Assembly: GCA_009760855.2 (NCBI GenBank)
Contig: WPIO01000114.1
Coordinates: forward strand, 559,001-623,000
Source of the DNA: Cristatella mucedo
Taxonomy: Eukaryota; Bryozoa; Phylactolaemata; Cristatellidae
Direction: 5' to 3'
DNA: 64,000 nt
Shown here: in pieces, positions 10,115 to 18,837 of the stretch
Layout of the letters: each line of letters starts with the position of its first letter
Position numbering within the stretch: position 1 is the first letter of the stretch
Translations under genes and position numbers: made by a program
The notes under the pieces: model-generated
What the model was told of the DNA's origin: nothing
Databases searched by the model: none
The model's input: the letters and a program-made list of their open reading frames with translations, nothing else

Positions 10115-11830
10115 ACAATAATAGTTATGAAATTGCTCAGCATTTTCAGAGAAACTAATCTCTTTCAAGGAACTTTACATTTGCACTGCAAAGGAAGCAT
10201 ATCTGATCGGTTAGCTGTAGCAGGCTCAACACCAACACACATAAAAAGGTTAAAGGTGACATGGTCAGCATGCAAATATGTCTAATGGCACCATGCATGG
10301 CATCAGCCCCCCACAAGCACACAAAAGAAGAATCCCGTGGACCCACTCAATGCTGTGATATATATAACCCACTCAATGCTGTGATATATATATGCGTTTT
10401 AGCTTCTTCTTAAATGTGGTAGTAAGATGTATTGGTGCTAGTAGGAAGAAAGTTTCAGGCTTAGGAGCGTACGAGCAAAAGGCAAGGTCTCTAAAGTATT
10501 TGAGATTCATACGAGGTGTAGCTAAGCTAACATATTCAGAAAAACGAGTAATATGATGCTTAGCCTGGTGGGGGTGAGTCTAACAGGTAGGCTGGAGCCA
10601 TACAATAAAGTGACCGAAGGTTGAGTAACAGAACCTTGAATTCACACACAGCTTGACTGAGAGCCAGTTTCAAAAAGTGTTGCCGCAACTGTGACGCTTA
10701 TTATAGGCAAACCTAGCTGTAGAATTTTTCACTAACTTTGAGCGCCTGATTTAACAGGGTGGTGGAACAGAAAGCAGGGAATTACAGAAGTCAGGATGGG
10801 AAGTCACAAGTACACAGACCAATTTAGATGAAGTGTCACTGTCTTCGCAAGCCTTAACTAAAGCTCTTTTATGTTCGTAAAAGTAGCCAGAATTGACTGT
10901 AGTGTTGATGCGGTCGTCTAATTATAGCTCACATTAGAACAGGACCCTATATTTCGAGCAGATTCAAGAGGATATCTATGCCGGAACAAATCCAATTTTG
11001 AGCTTGTAATTTATTAATTTTTTATTCACGTCGGGAAAAAGTAGTAGGTCGGTGTTATCACGACTTGAGTTAAGAAAGTTTGCAACTTTCCATGTGTGCA
11101 TGCCATCGATACATTTAGCGGAAGAGTTGACGGAATTCAACGTGCTTGAGGTCCAAGAGCGATCAAATGAAAGGTGCAGCCGAGTGTCATCTGCATTGAA
11201 GTGGAAGCCTAGGCTGTGTTCCTCAATAACACAGGCATGAGGGAGAGTGCACAACGTGATAAAAATTAGACCGAACACATAGCCCTAAGATACCTCATAC
11301 TTAAGTGGGTCCACGGATGATGTTTCTCCGTTCAAATCTCTAATACTCTTAAGTCACCCATTGAGATAGGATCGGATCCATTGCCCAGAAGTGAAAGGCT
11401 ATATTATACTTGGCGCTCACACCGGCTAGAGGAAGAGTATAAACCGTGAAAAGAACTGGACCAAGCACGGATCCCTGAGGTACACCAAAGTTCTAAGTTT
11501 CCTCGGATGATCTTTGTTCATTCATATCAACACTATGGAGCCTCCTACTGAGGTAAGACCTGAACCATTATAATGCAATGCCAGTAACGCCCATTCGAGA
11601 TGACAGGCGCTAGAGATAAACTTGTTTATCGATAGTATTAAAAGCTGCCAAAAGAGCGAGTAAAAAAACCAAGAGAGCCCTTACTAAGACTTCAGTTCTA
11701 AGAAGGTCGTTATACACCCGAAGTAATGTTGTCTCTGTGGAGTGATTAGCCCTAAACAAAGACTGGAAGCTACTAGTGAAGTTTGAAGATGAGTCACTGG
11801 CACCTCATTTCGCATGCGAAATGCAAGAGA
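10115..11830 (-). mobile_element. L2-1 LINE, diverged subfamily, RT to 3' end
   Basis: On the minus strand this runs from RT blocks (HSTETTLLR-like, VPQGSVLGP-like, FHFNADDTRLHLSFDRS with the ADD catalytic pair) to the C-terminal domain, 3' UTR and hairpin. Relative to other L2-1 copies it has 'NADDTRLHLSFD' rather than YADDTQLYLCFD, so it is an older or separate subfamily. A short local duplication of about 22 bp occurs at 10347-10391 ('acccactcaatgctgtgata' twice). Frames are broken. The same copy is at 50498-52560. Confidence 0.85.
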
Positions 11831-11919
11831 ACTCTTGAAGGCAAGGTATCAAAACATATATGCTAGCTATGAGGGACTTCTCGAACACTATTGGGTAAAT
11901 TCTGAAATACAGTTTTTTA

Positions 11920-12530
11920 ATTTGTATACATTATTAATAATAATCATCATAACACGTTTGTATAGTGCCTTCAGAGAACTAAATTTCAGTCAAGGCACTT
12001 TGTTGCAGAGGCATTACAAAAAGCATGACGGAATGATAAGTCGTAACTGCCACCACATGCAGGTACACTGTTAAAAGGAACATGCATAGTAAGACCGAAT
12101 GTGAAAGAACTATCAGATGCTATAACAAAAAATTGTTTTTTAAGTGTCCTTTCAAATTTCATCAGGTCAGGGGACGTAGTGACTTGGGTTGGTTGGAGTT
12201 CCGGGCTTTGGGATCATATGAACTAAAGCTTTTGCCTCCAAAGGTTTGAGTTTCTTAAGTGGTTTAGCTAAAGTGGTTTAGCTTTAGGTTTAGGTTTAGG
12301 TTTAGGCTAAATTACTTGAGAAAGAAGAGCGGTTTGTACTATTCTTCGCCTAGTGAGGGAGTCGTTATGATTAGTAGGCTGGGGTAAAAAAATGAAGGGA
12401 CAGAACCTTAAAGTCGAAGAGGATGTCGCTTGATTAGGAGCCAACGCAGGTCGACGAGAAGTAGTGTGATGTGTTTATTGCGACACTCCCGATAGCCGAG
12501 ATGAGCCTAGATGCAGGGTTTTGGGTCGAA
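11920..12530 (-). mobile_element. L2-1 LINE 3' part, diverged, cut at 12530
   Basis: Minus-strand hairpin and UTR start at 11925, continuing into the C-terminal coding domain as far as the block before 'gttttgggtc'. In copy B the same element continues to 53765, but here it is replaced at about 12531 by an L2-1 piece in the opposite orientation. Confidence 0.8.
12282..12306. repeat. Short TTTAGG tandem repeat
   Basis: About four hexamers (tttaggtttaggtttagg) absent at the homologous place in copy B (near 52990). The unit is not a recognised canonical telomere repeat for animals and the tract is too short to matter. Local slippage is the likely origin. Confidence 0.8.
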
Positions 12531-13365
12531 TTCGGGCTTGTCTAGATAAGGATACCACATCTAAGTTAGTCAATGCATTCGTGACATCTCGTCACGACTT
12601 CTGAAAATCACTGCTTACTGACCTACCAACATGTGCGATCAGGCGATTGCAGCTGGTGCAAACTCTGCAGCTACGCTTGTCTGTCGTGAGCGTAGCAGTT
12701 GCCACGTTACTCTACTTCTCGCCGATCTGCATTCGCTACCAGTCAAGCGAGCGACTGACTTCAAGGTTGTTTCGCTTACTTTTAGGTCCCTTCATTCTAT
12801 GGCTTCAGCCTATCTCTCAGATATACTACCCCATCAGGCCAAGCCTCGTACCACCTGCTTTTCGGAATCCAACAGTCTACAACTAACTCGTACAAACCTT
12901 AAATCCTTTGGAGACCGTGCATTTAGTTCGTATAATCCCAAAGCCTGGAAATTCTTCCCGAACCTGAGTCAGAACATCCCCTGACCTGACCACATTTAAA
13001 AGGAACTTAAAAACACACCTATTTAGGACAACATTTAGTGGGTCTATGTGATTTGTCCTTGATGTGCTTATGCGTGCTGACACTGTGCATGCTGCCACTA
13101 ACCACATTTGCACGCTGACCCTGTGCATGTCACCCCTAACCATATTGTGTGTGCAGACTCTGTGCATGCTCCCACTAACCACATTCGCATGCTGACCCTG
13201 TGCATGTCACCCATAACCATATTATTCATTTTGTTTGCTTTTCAAGAATGATTTTACTTACCATTCAATTGCATTTCACTTTGCAGCAAATGTAAAGCGC
13301 CTAGAGAGAGATTAAGTTCTCTCAGGGTGCTTTATCAAGTGAATTAATATTATTATTATTAGTTT
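12531..13365 (+). mobile_element. L2-1 LINE 3' part, private to copy A
   Basis: Starts at the LDKDTTSKLV-like block and continues through the WLPV-like, GDRAFSSYNPKAW and 3' UTR blocks to the hairpin and ATT tail at 13290-13365. The UTR contains a 60-70 bp tandem duplication ('ctgtgcatgctgccactaaccacat' twice). The reading frame is partly open (117 aa, 12631-12984) but lacks the 5' two thirds of the element. Confidence 0.85.
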
Positions 13366-13498
13366 TGTTTGTTTCTAAGGCATGATTTTACTTACCATTC
13401 AATTGCATTTCACTTTGCAGCAAATGTAAAGCGCCTAGAAAGAGATTGAGTTGGCTGAGGGCGCTTTATGAAGTGCATTATTATTAATTTTATTATTA
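13366..13498 (+). mobile_element. Second L2-1 3' end in tandem
   Basis: A further copy of the last ~110 bp of L2-1 (tgtttctaaggcatgatttta... to hairpin and tail), immediately downstream of the first. Homology with copy B resumes right after it at 13499/58795. Confidence 0.85.
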
Positions 13499-13988
13499 AA
13501 TGTGAGACGTGGAGTGTTTGAAACTGCTCGATGTCCCCTAAACGTGGAATCTGAGCGATTGGTAGTGCAAGACCCATAGACACAGTGACACTGTGCATGT
13601 GTTTAGATTAGGTAAACCATGGAACGTCGGTCATGTAATTTTAGATATATACTGAATATTCTTTGCATTCATGAAGATTTTTGTTGACCGAAGATCGGAA
13701 AGACATCGGGCAATTAGTAAGATCTTACTTTTTTCGACGTTTACCAATGACATATTAGAGTATTTTCAGAGTAGCTCTATTACCATTGGACTATTCCAAA
13801 TATCGGAATGTAGCTGGGAATGTAACGCCCGAGAAACACATGTAGTGTTGTAGAATGGATTACAATGTAATGTAGTGTCTTACTTTAAATTCTATTTTCA
13901 ATAGTATCTAACTGCACATTAGCTAGAAATGAAATGATTATAACAATGATGACGACGATGACTATTATGAGTGACAATTAAAGTTAAT
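13499..13988. other. Duplicated non-repeat sequence
   Basis: Matches 58796-59273. It contains nothing I recognise as an exon. An open 60-codon plus frame (13671-13853) is not conserved in copy B. Confidence 0.55.
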
Positions 13989-13997
13989 GGTGCATAA

Positions 13998-14162
13998 AAT
14001 CCTAGCTGATTAAACAGCCTCTTTTTGTATAGCGACAGAAGAGCCTTTACGGCTATCACCACCGCTTGCAGTGGCGAAATGGAATAACCCACCGCAGGAA
14101 TCGAACCCACGACCTCTGGACCGAGGTCGTGAAGGCAACCACCTTTCCTAGTGTGCCATCAC
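13998..14162 (-). mobile_element. SINE B, private to copy A, with target-site duplication
   Basis: A good SINE B in minus orientation: head complement at 14150-14161, B-box (ggttcgattcc read on minus), three small hairpins and the 'cagctaggatt' end. Flanks ggtgcataa (13989-13997) and ggtacataa (14163-14171) differ at one base and act as a target-site duplication. Copy B has the empty site at 59274-59282. Confidence 0.93.
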
Positions 14163-14171
14163 GGTACATAA

Positions 14172-16140
14172 TGGTTAGCTCCACTTTTGTTTTTACTTGA
14201 GTTAGGTATGTTCTGTTTTTGAGATATTTTGAGGCTGGTATCTCTATCTGGAATTCAGAAAAGCCACAATGATTAAGTAGGTCTTACTTCCGTAAGTTTC
14301 CTATAGAGCTAGCAAGTTATGTGCGACATTTGGCGATTATTTGGTTGCTAAAAGATGACGTGATTTAAGAAATATCCAGCCAAACTGGTGTCGGAAAGGT
14401 GGTAGAGGTTATGGGTGGTGGAGGGTATGGGTTAGAGGTTATGGGTATCATGCAAGTAGCCCGACGAAAGAGGTTCATCAAATTTACATTGTTAGAAGAT
14501 ATAATGACGTTTCATAGGAGTTGTAAAAGTGAAGTCTCTGCCGATTGGTACGTTGACCTTTAAGGTGGGACAAAAAATCAAAGGGTTTCAGAAAACGCAC
14601 TACAGCCCATGATCAATACTGCGAAGGCTTTCAATGATAAGGGTAAGAGTACAGCGAAAGAAATCCAGTAAGCTACCCGTAGCGGAACTGATCACGGGAG
14701 TCGGTATGATTATGGATCTGGTTCATACACGTCTAATGCTTTGGGTTGGCCTTGTGACTAAATGCATATTCTCTTGGTTTATACGCATTTATTTTATCTT
14801 ATTTATTTTTAATCATGTGTGCAGTTGTTCTTTTTCCGCTTGCATATTTATTTGTGTGACCATAGACATAGCTATGGATAATTTTACGTCATAACAAGTA
14901 TAATGCATTCTCGCAAAATAAAGCTTTGTATGAAATATGACTGGGATATTATTTATGGTCAACGAATTAAAACCAGTCTAATAAAGTATTATCCTTATCC
15001 CTTGCAAATCTCAGCCAAAATATAGGAATGAAGACTCTGTTGTCTTTTTGGCGTATGTTATGTGAAAATTCTAGCATCATCGTAATGTTTTTATAACGAT
15101 ATCATGGAACCAAAGCAGCAGACAATTCCTAACTGCGAATATTCATTGGTAAGCCGAGTGTGAACCTCAAGTTGGAAGTGGTCATCCCTAGATTTTTTCC
15201 GCAAGCGTATAACCGGAAACCTCTTCTCATTATGTGAGCGAAGACATGGCTGCAAAGTCACGACAAGGTTTTGTTTGGGCTTCACTGGCTTCACTGTCTC
15301 AAGCGTTAAGCCACCTTTAAGAGCCTCTCTCTGGCTTGCAGATCATTTTACTGGCTTCGTGCTAGCCTCAAAGCTCATCCAGTGACTATCGCACCACCGG
15401 CACCTCGGTTATCAGTCACATGGCTTTATCCGGTGCTAAATTAAAATCTCTCTGTAGTCAGAAATTAAGTTTAAATGCACTGAAAACCCCGAATTAAGCC
15501 GAAATTCTTTCATAGCTTGCAATTATTTTGCAACTGTTTCACCGACCTTCTGCCAACACAGCTGCTAACTTACATTTTGTCATCGCCTGCTTTGGTGTGC
15601 ACCTATGTACTAACCTGTGGATATTGCTAATTAGCCGTCTTAACAAACTTTGGCCTCGAGTATATTTCTGTGTGGTTCGAAACGGTTTTCATTGCAGTGA
15701 ACATTTGGCGTTTGCATACTTTTTTCATCTGTAATACCACGATAACACTTAAAAAAATTGGTTTGCTTTTTTGCAGAGAACTATACAGTGCCTGCATAGA
15801 AGATCTTGTTTTCCAGTGGCGTCATAAAAAGGAGCAATTAGTATTTTTATTATGAAAACGAGAGCAGGATCAGTGTATACGCATACCAAGGTAAAGAAAA
15901 TGCATGAGTACTTCCCATTCTTTAACGCAGGCTGAAAGAAAACGCTTCATTGAATTAATTGCTGTCAAGACAAAATAGAATTTCTTCCCTTCACGGACAT
16001 TTGCGTTTTCATCTAGCTTAGGTTGAAAGAGGTTTTGATACGAATTAGCACAATACCCTACTACATGAACCTCTATAAGGATTATTTAAATGCTGGTAGC
16101 TCCAGTCGGTTAGGTAGCTAAGTATAATTCACTGGGGTTA
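14172..16140. other. Duplicated non-repeat sequence, no gene recognised
   Basis: Matches 59283-62090. In copy B part of it (14640-15200 here) is present twice in tandem. AT-rich. Short frames on both strands (60-86 codons) do not match any family I know. A minus-strand frame around 15091-15294 is partly shared with 61132-61323, but I cannot call it a gene. Confidence 0.5.
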
Positions 16141-16144
16141 AAAA

Positions 16145-16360
16145 TTAATGCCCTTGTTTGGCAGAGTGGTTAAGGTGCTTGGCCCGACCAAGGTCTAGCC
16201 GAGGTCGGGGTTCAAGCCAGCGGCCTAAACAATCAAACCAATACCAGCTGATCTAACAGCCTCTTTCGTAGAGCGACAGTAGATCCCTTGCGGCTAAACG
16301 TGAAGTGCCTAAATAGAGATTAAGTTTTCTTAGGGCGCTATACCAAAAATTATAATGAAA
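16145..16360 (+). mobile_element. Composite SINE (A head, inverted B tail, L2-type tail)
   Basis: Order: tRNA-like head (ttggcagagtggttaagg ... gggttcaagcc), spacer, then the 'cagctgatctaacagcctc...gagcgacag' block that is the reverse complement of the SINE B 3' end, then 'gtgaagtgcctaaatagag...agggcgctatac', the L2-type hairpin tail. The counterpart at 62095-62312 shows that it predates the duplication. Confidence 0.85.
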
Positions 16361-16720
16361 TAGCTTTTTTAATCATCTTAAAAAACTGAAGAAAAAACTC
16401 CGAAGTCTCTCCATAAGTTCTTGCGCGTTTAAATGCTGTTGAATGACTGATTTCCACTGGATATACCTGAAAGTTCTGCTGTAATATGAATTAACGTTGC
16501 TAAAGTTGCCTCAATATAGACGCCTCACAGACAAAATCAGACGATTTAATTAAACCACCGGTGTACAGAATTGCAAAAATTCCGTTTTTTAATCAGTAGC
16601 CCTAAGCAGATGTGGATCCATAGGAACGCATTTTCGTGCTTCAAGGACTTTTCCCAGCTCGTTTAGGTCTAAGGTTGTTGATACTGTATGTATCCGGTCT
16701 CGGATAACACTTGAGCTGAA
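16361..16720. other. Duplicated sequence between SINE and L2-1 end
   Basis: Matches 62313-62670. AT-rich, no gene or repeat recognised. Confidence 0.5.
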
Positions 16721-16724
16721 GTTT

Positions 16725-16985
16725 TAGCAGGTCCCTGCGATTCATCCTTCATGTGTTTATGCGTGCTGACACTATATATGCTGCCACTTGCCACACTTGC
16801 ATACTGACCCTGTGCATGTCACCCATAACCATGTTATTCATGTTGTTTTATCAATCATGATATTACTCACCATTCTATCTAGTTTTCCTTTGCAGAAAAT
16901 TTAAAGCACCTAGGAAGAGATTTAGTTCCCTGATGGTCCTTTATCAAGTGCCTTATTATTATTAGTATAATTAGTGACTCATATT
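16725..16985 (+). mobile_element. L2-1 3' UTR and hairpin
   Basis: Starts in 'agcaggtccctgcgattcatcc', carries the UTR's repeated 'ccctgtgcatgtcaccc' motif, a decayed hairpin (cacctaggaagagatttagttccctgatgg) and an ATT tail. Its counterpart is at 62675-62935. It lies just downstream of the tectonin gene's stop codon, about 200 bp away. Confidence 0.85.
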
Positions 16986-17010
16986 ACGAGAAGATGCCTC
17001 GTTAAAAAGA

Positions 17011-17016
17011 TTTATT
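17011..17016 (-). promoter_or_regulatory. Candidate poly(A) signal of tectonin gene A
   Basis: AATAAA on the minus strand about 165 nt past the stop codon. In copy B the matching bases (around 62961-62970) no longer read AATAAA, so either another signal is used or this one is not the real site. Confidence 0.35.
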
Positions 17017-17180
17017 AGTAGTAGTGCATTACGGAAAACTGGCCCACAGTTGTGAGCTACGACCAAAAGGCACTATATTTGTCTCAGTCTCAAGTTTCGG
17101 GATGCCGGACCTGCTCTAACAGAGGCTTCTCTTCAGAACTCATTATTGAAAATACTTAGTCGTGTGTTTGTGCTACAATC

Positions 17181-17926
17181 TTACAACAAGCAAACGTTTA
17201 CAATGGCCATCATGTTGGAAGCGTTTACGCCAAATAATTGGCACGTCATCGAGAGAGTGAACTGCCTTAACGAAGTTGTCACTGGTGACTCAATCCACGT
17301 TTGACCTGTTGGCGATGAAGCTGTAATTGCAGAGCGGCACAGAATACATCCAGAGGTGTTGGTTGCGCACACCTTGCTGTTGCCTGAAGCTATCATGGTG
17401 AAGCCATTCCCAACTAGTTGCCACGTCCCACCATTGTCCGCCGTGAAGGCAGCGTTGTAGGTTGAAAGTATGGCCCAGAGTCCAGAAGGACCAGCATCTG
17501 CGTATTTTACGTTAGGGCTCTTGTAGGACCAAGACGTTCCACAGGGAGTTGACGAACTAATACCTTCTCTGTGGAAGAGTTGGTCGTATCCGTTCACAAC
17601 CCAGACGGTGCCGTCAAGGTCACTTACAGTCGATTGGCTAGCCCATCCGTCTGTTTGTTTCCAAGCATTGCCCGACGGCTGTTCAGCTTTGATATTAGCT
17701 TTACACCAGATATCTCCGACGAAATTCGTACCCCAAACAGACGTTTTACCTACATCCAGGTTATTGAGAGAGACGTGCTCAGTCAGTATCACCCATCGGC
17801 TTTCGTAGTACAGAGGATTGCCAAAACTTCCCTGCATAAAAGCCAATGAGCCATTGATGAATATGCAGAAAATACCAGCCATCCCTGCAGCTAGCCAATG
17901 AAGCTGGTGTGTTGTGTCTTCGGCAT
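17181..17926 (-). CDS. Tectonin-domain lectin (tachylectin-1 / fish-egg-lectin-like), terminal exon A
   Basis: A 233-residue open frame from ATG at 17882 to TAA at 17181. The exon appears to begin at 17926 behind TTTCTTTTAG on the minus strand, so at least one 5' exon should exist upstream. The frame stays open through to that acceptor, so the ATG could be internal. Residues 1-20 are hydrophobic (GIFCIFI) and could be a signal peptide. Tectonin-like blades follow around residues 43-60 (DVGKTSVWG), 86-103 (DGTVWVVNGYDQLF), 128-146 (PSGLWAIL), 164-182 and 208-228. The pattern of about five repeated strand motifs and the length suit the tachylectin-1/egg-lectin class, which bind bacterial surface glycans in innate immunity. 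Cysteines at 60, 114, 172, 179, 182, 214 and 231 suit a secreted protein. Binding of any ligand is inference. Confidence 0.85.
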
Positions 17927-18035
17927 CTAAAAGAAATTCTACGTGATTAACTTAGCTAAAAATCGAAACAACAGCACGACTTCTTGCGTTTGGACTGCAA
18001 GTGTTTAGGCTCTGTATGATTCCCTCGGGTTAAAT
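17927..18035 (-). other. Intron or upstream flank of tectonin gene A
   Basis: Starts with the minus-strand acceptor and polypyrimidine run TTTCTTTTAG at 17927-17936. Conserved at 63878-63983. No upstream exon is visible before the SINE at 18040. Confidence 0.5.
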
Positions 18036-18037
18036 AT

Positions 18038-18262
18038 TAATGCCCCGGTTTGGCCGAGTGGTTAAGGTGCTCGCCCCAACCAAGGTCTGGATAAAGCCGT
18101 GGGCTCAAGTCCCGTGGCCTAAACCATCCAACAAATACCTGTTGATTTAACAGCCTCTTTCGTAGAGCGACAGAAGAGCATTTACGGATAAATGTGAATT
18201 TCCTAAATAGAGATTAGGTTCTCTTAGGCGTTATGCAAATGAATTATAACAATTTCTGACAG
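18038..18262 (+). mobile_element. Composite SINE, second locus
   Basis: Head 'tttggccgagtggttaaggtgctcgcccc' region, B-box-like 'gggctcaagtcccg', then the inverted SINE B tail ('aacagcctctttcgtagagc') and the L2-type tail. It has the same three-part architecture as 16145-16360 at an independent site, so the composite itself was mobilised. Its sister begins at 63984 and is cut by the window end. Confidence 0.87.
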
Positions 18263-18299
18263 TTTTATCTATTTGTCTTGTAAAAGTGAAACCTATTTC

Positions 18300-18450
18300 A
18301 AAATAAGGTAATAATTATGATAATAATGTCAATAACATAAACACACTTGATAAAGCATCCTCAAAAAACCTAATCTCTTTATATGTGCTTTATATAAGCT
18401 GCAAAGGAAGCATGATTGAATGGTTAGTAGTATCGCGCTCAAAAGTTGTA
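18300..18450 (-). mobile_element. L2-1 3' end fragment
   Basis: ATT-type tail complement (aataatgtcaataac), a decayed hairpin (catcctcaaaaaacctaatctc) and ~50 bp of UTR on the minus strand. Confidence 0.75.
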
Positions 18451-18837
18451 ACAGTAACGATAGCAGCGATAGCAGGATTAAAGGCAGGCGCTTTCGAGTT
18501 TAGAATAAGTTTTAACAGGATAGGAAGTAGCAGAAGCAGTGGAATCAGCACTAGCAGCAACAATGGTACTAGCATTGGCAAAAGTATGACTGCAGACTGT
18601 GCTTTTGCTAATGTTATCACACCCGCATTGAATCAGGGTAGAGTCAAAAGAGTTTATGCTTTAAATTAAATTTTCAAAGAACTTTAAGAGCTTTTTATGT
18701 CTGCTTTTTATTCGAGTGCCGGTAGGTATAACTGAGAAGATACTACAATGCTCGTGTGCAAAATCATTTAGATTAAGACAATGAGGCAGGTTAAGTGGGG
18801 AACCAGCCTTCTAGCACCTCGAATACTCTCAACTCAC
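18451..18837. other. Low-complexity-tinged unassigned sequence
   Basis: 18450-18600 is rich in imperfect AGC/AGT triplets (agcagcgatagcagg, agcagaagcagtgg). The 94-codon plus frame and the leucine-rich minus frame across it are most likely consequences of that composition. The rest is unrecognised. Confidence 0.45.

Larger units (their letters stand above)
4620..18100 (+). repeat. Segmental duplication, copy A
   Basis: Unique and repeat sequence here recurs in the same order at 45055-64000. Anchor pairs are 5900/46335, 7197/47398, 8049/48342, 9515/49893, 11741/52321, 13500/58796 and 17882/63833. Copy A has private insertions at 6037-6254 and 13998-14162 and a replaced interval at 12531-13498. 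It holds one intact tectonin gene and one pseudogene. The right limit is unknown because copy B leaves the window. Confidence 0.9.

Noticed and set aside
12282-12306. Telomere-like repeat
   Set aside because: Only about four TTTAGG units, absent from the sister copy. Slippage is enough to explain it.
18040-18125. Possible Leu/Ser-type tRNA gene
   Set aside because: The 'ggccgagtggttaagg' start resembles a class II tRNA, but no acceptor stem pairs with a 3' end and the sequence continues into the composite SINE.
18390-18669. Overlapping Ser-rich and Leu-rich frames
   Set aside because: They reflect an imperfect AGC/AGT triplet tract.
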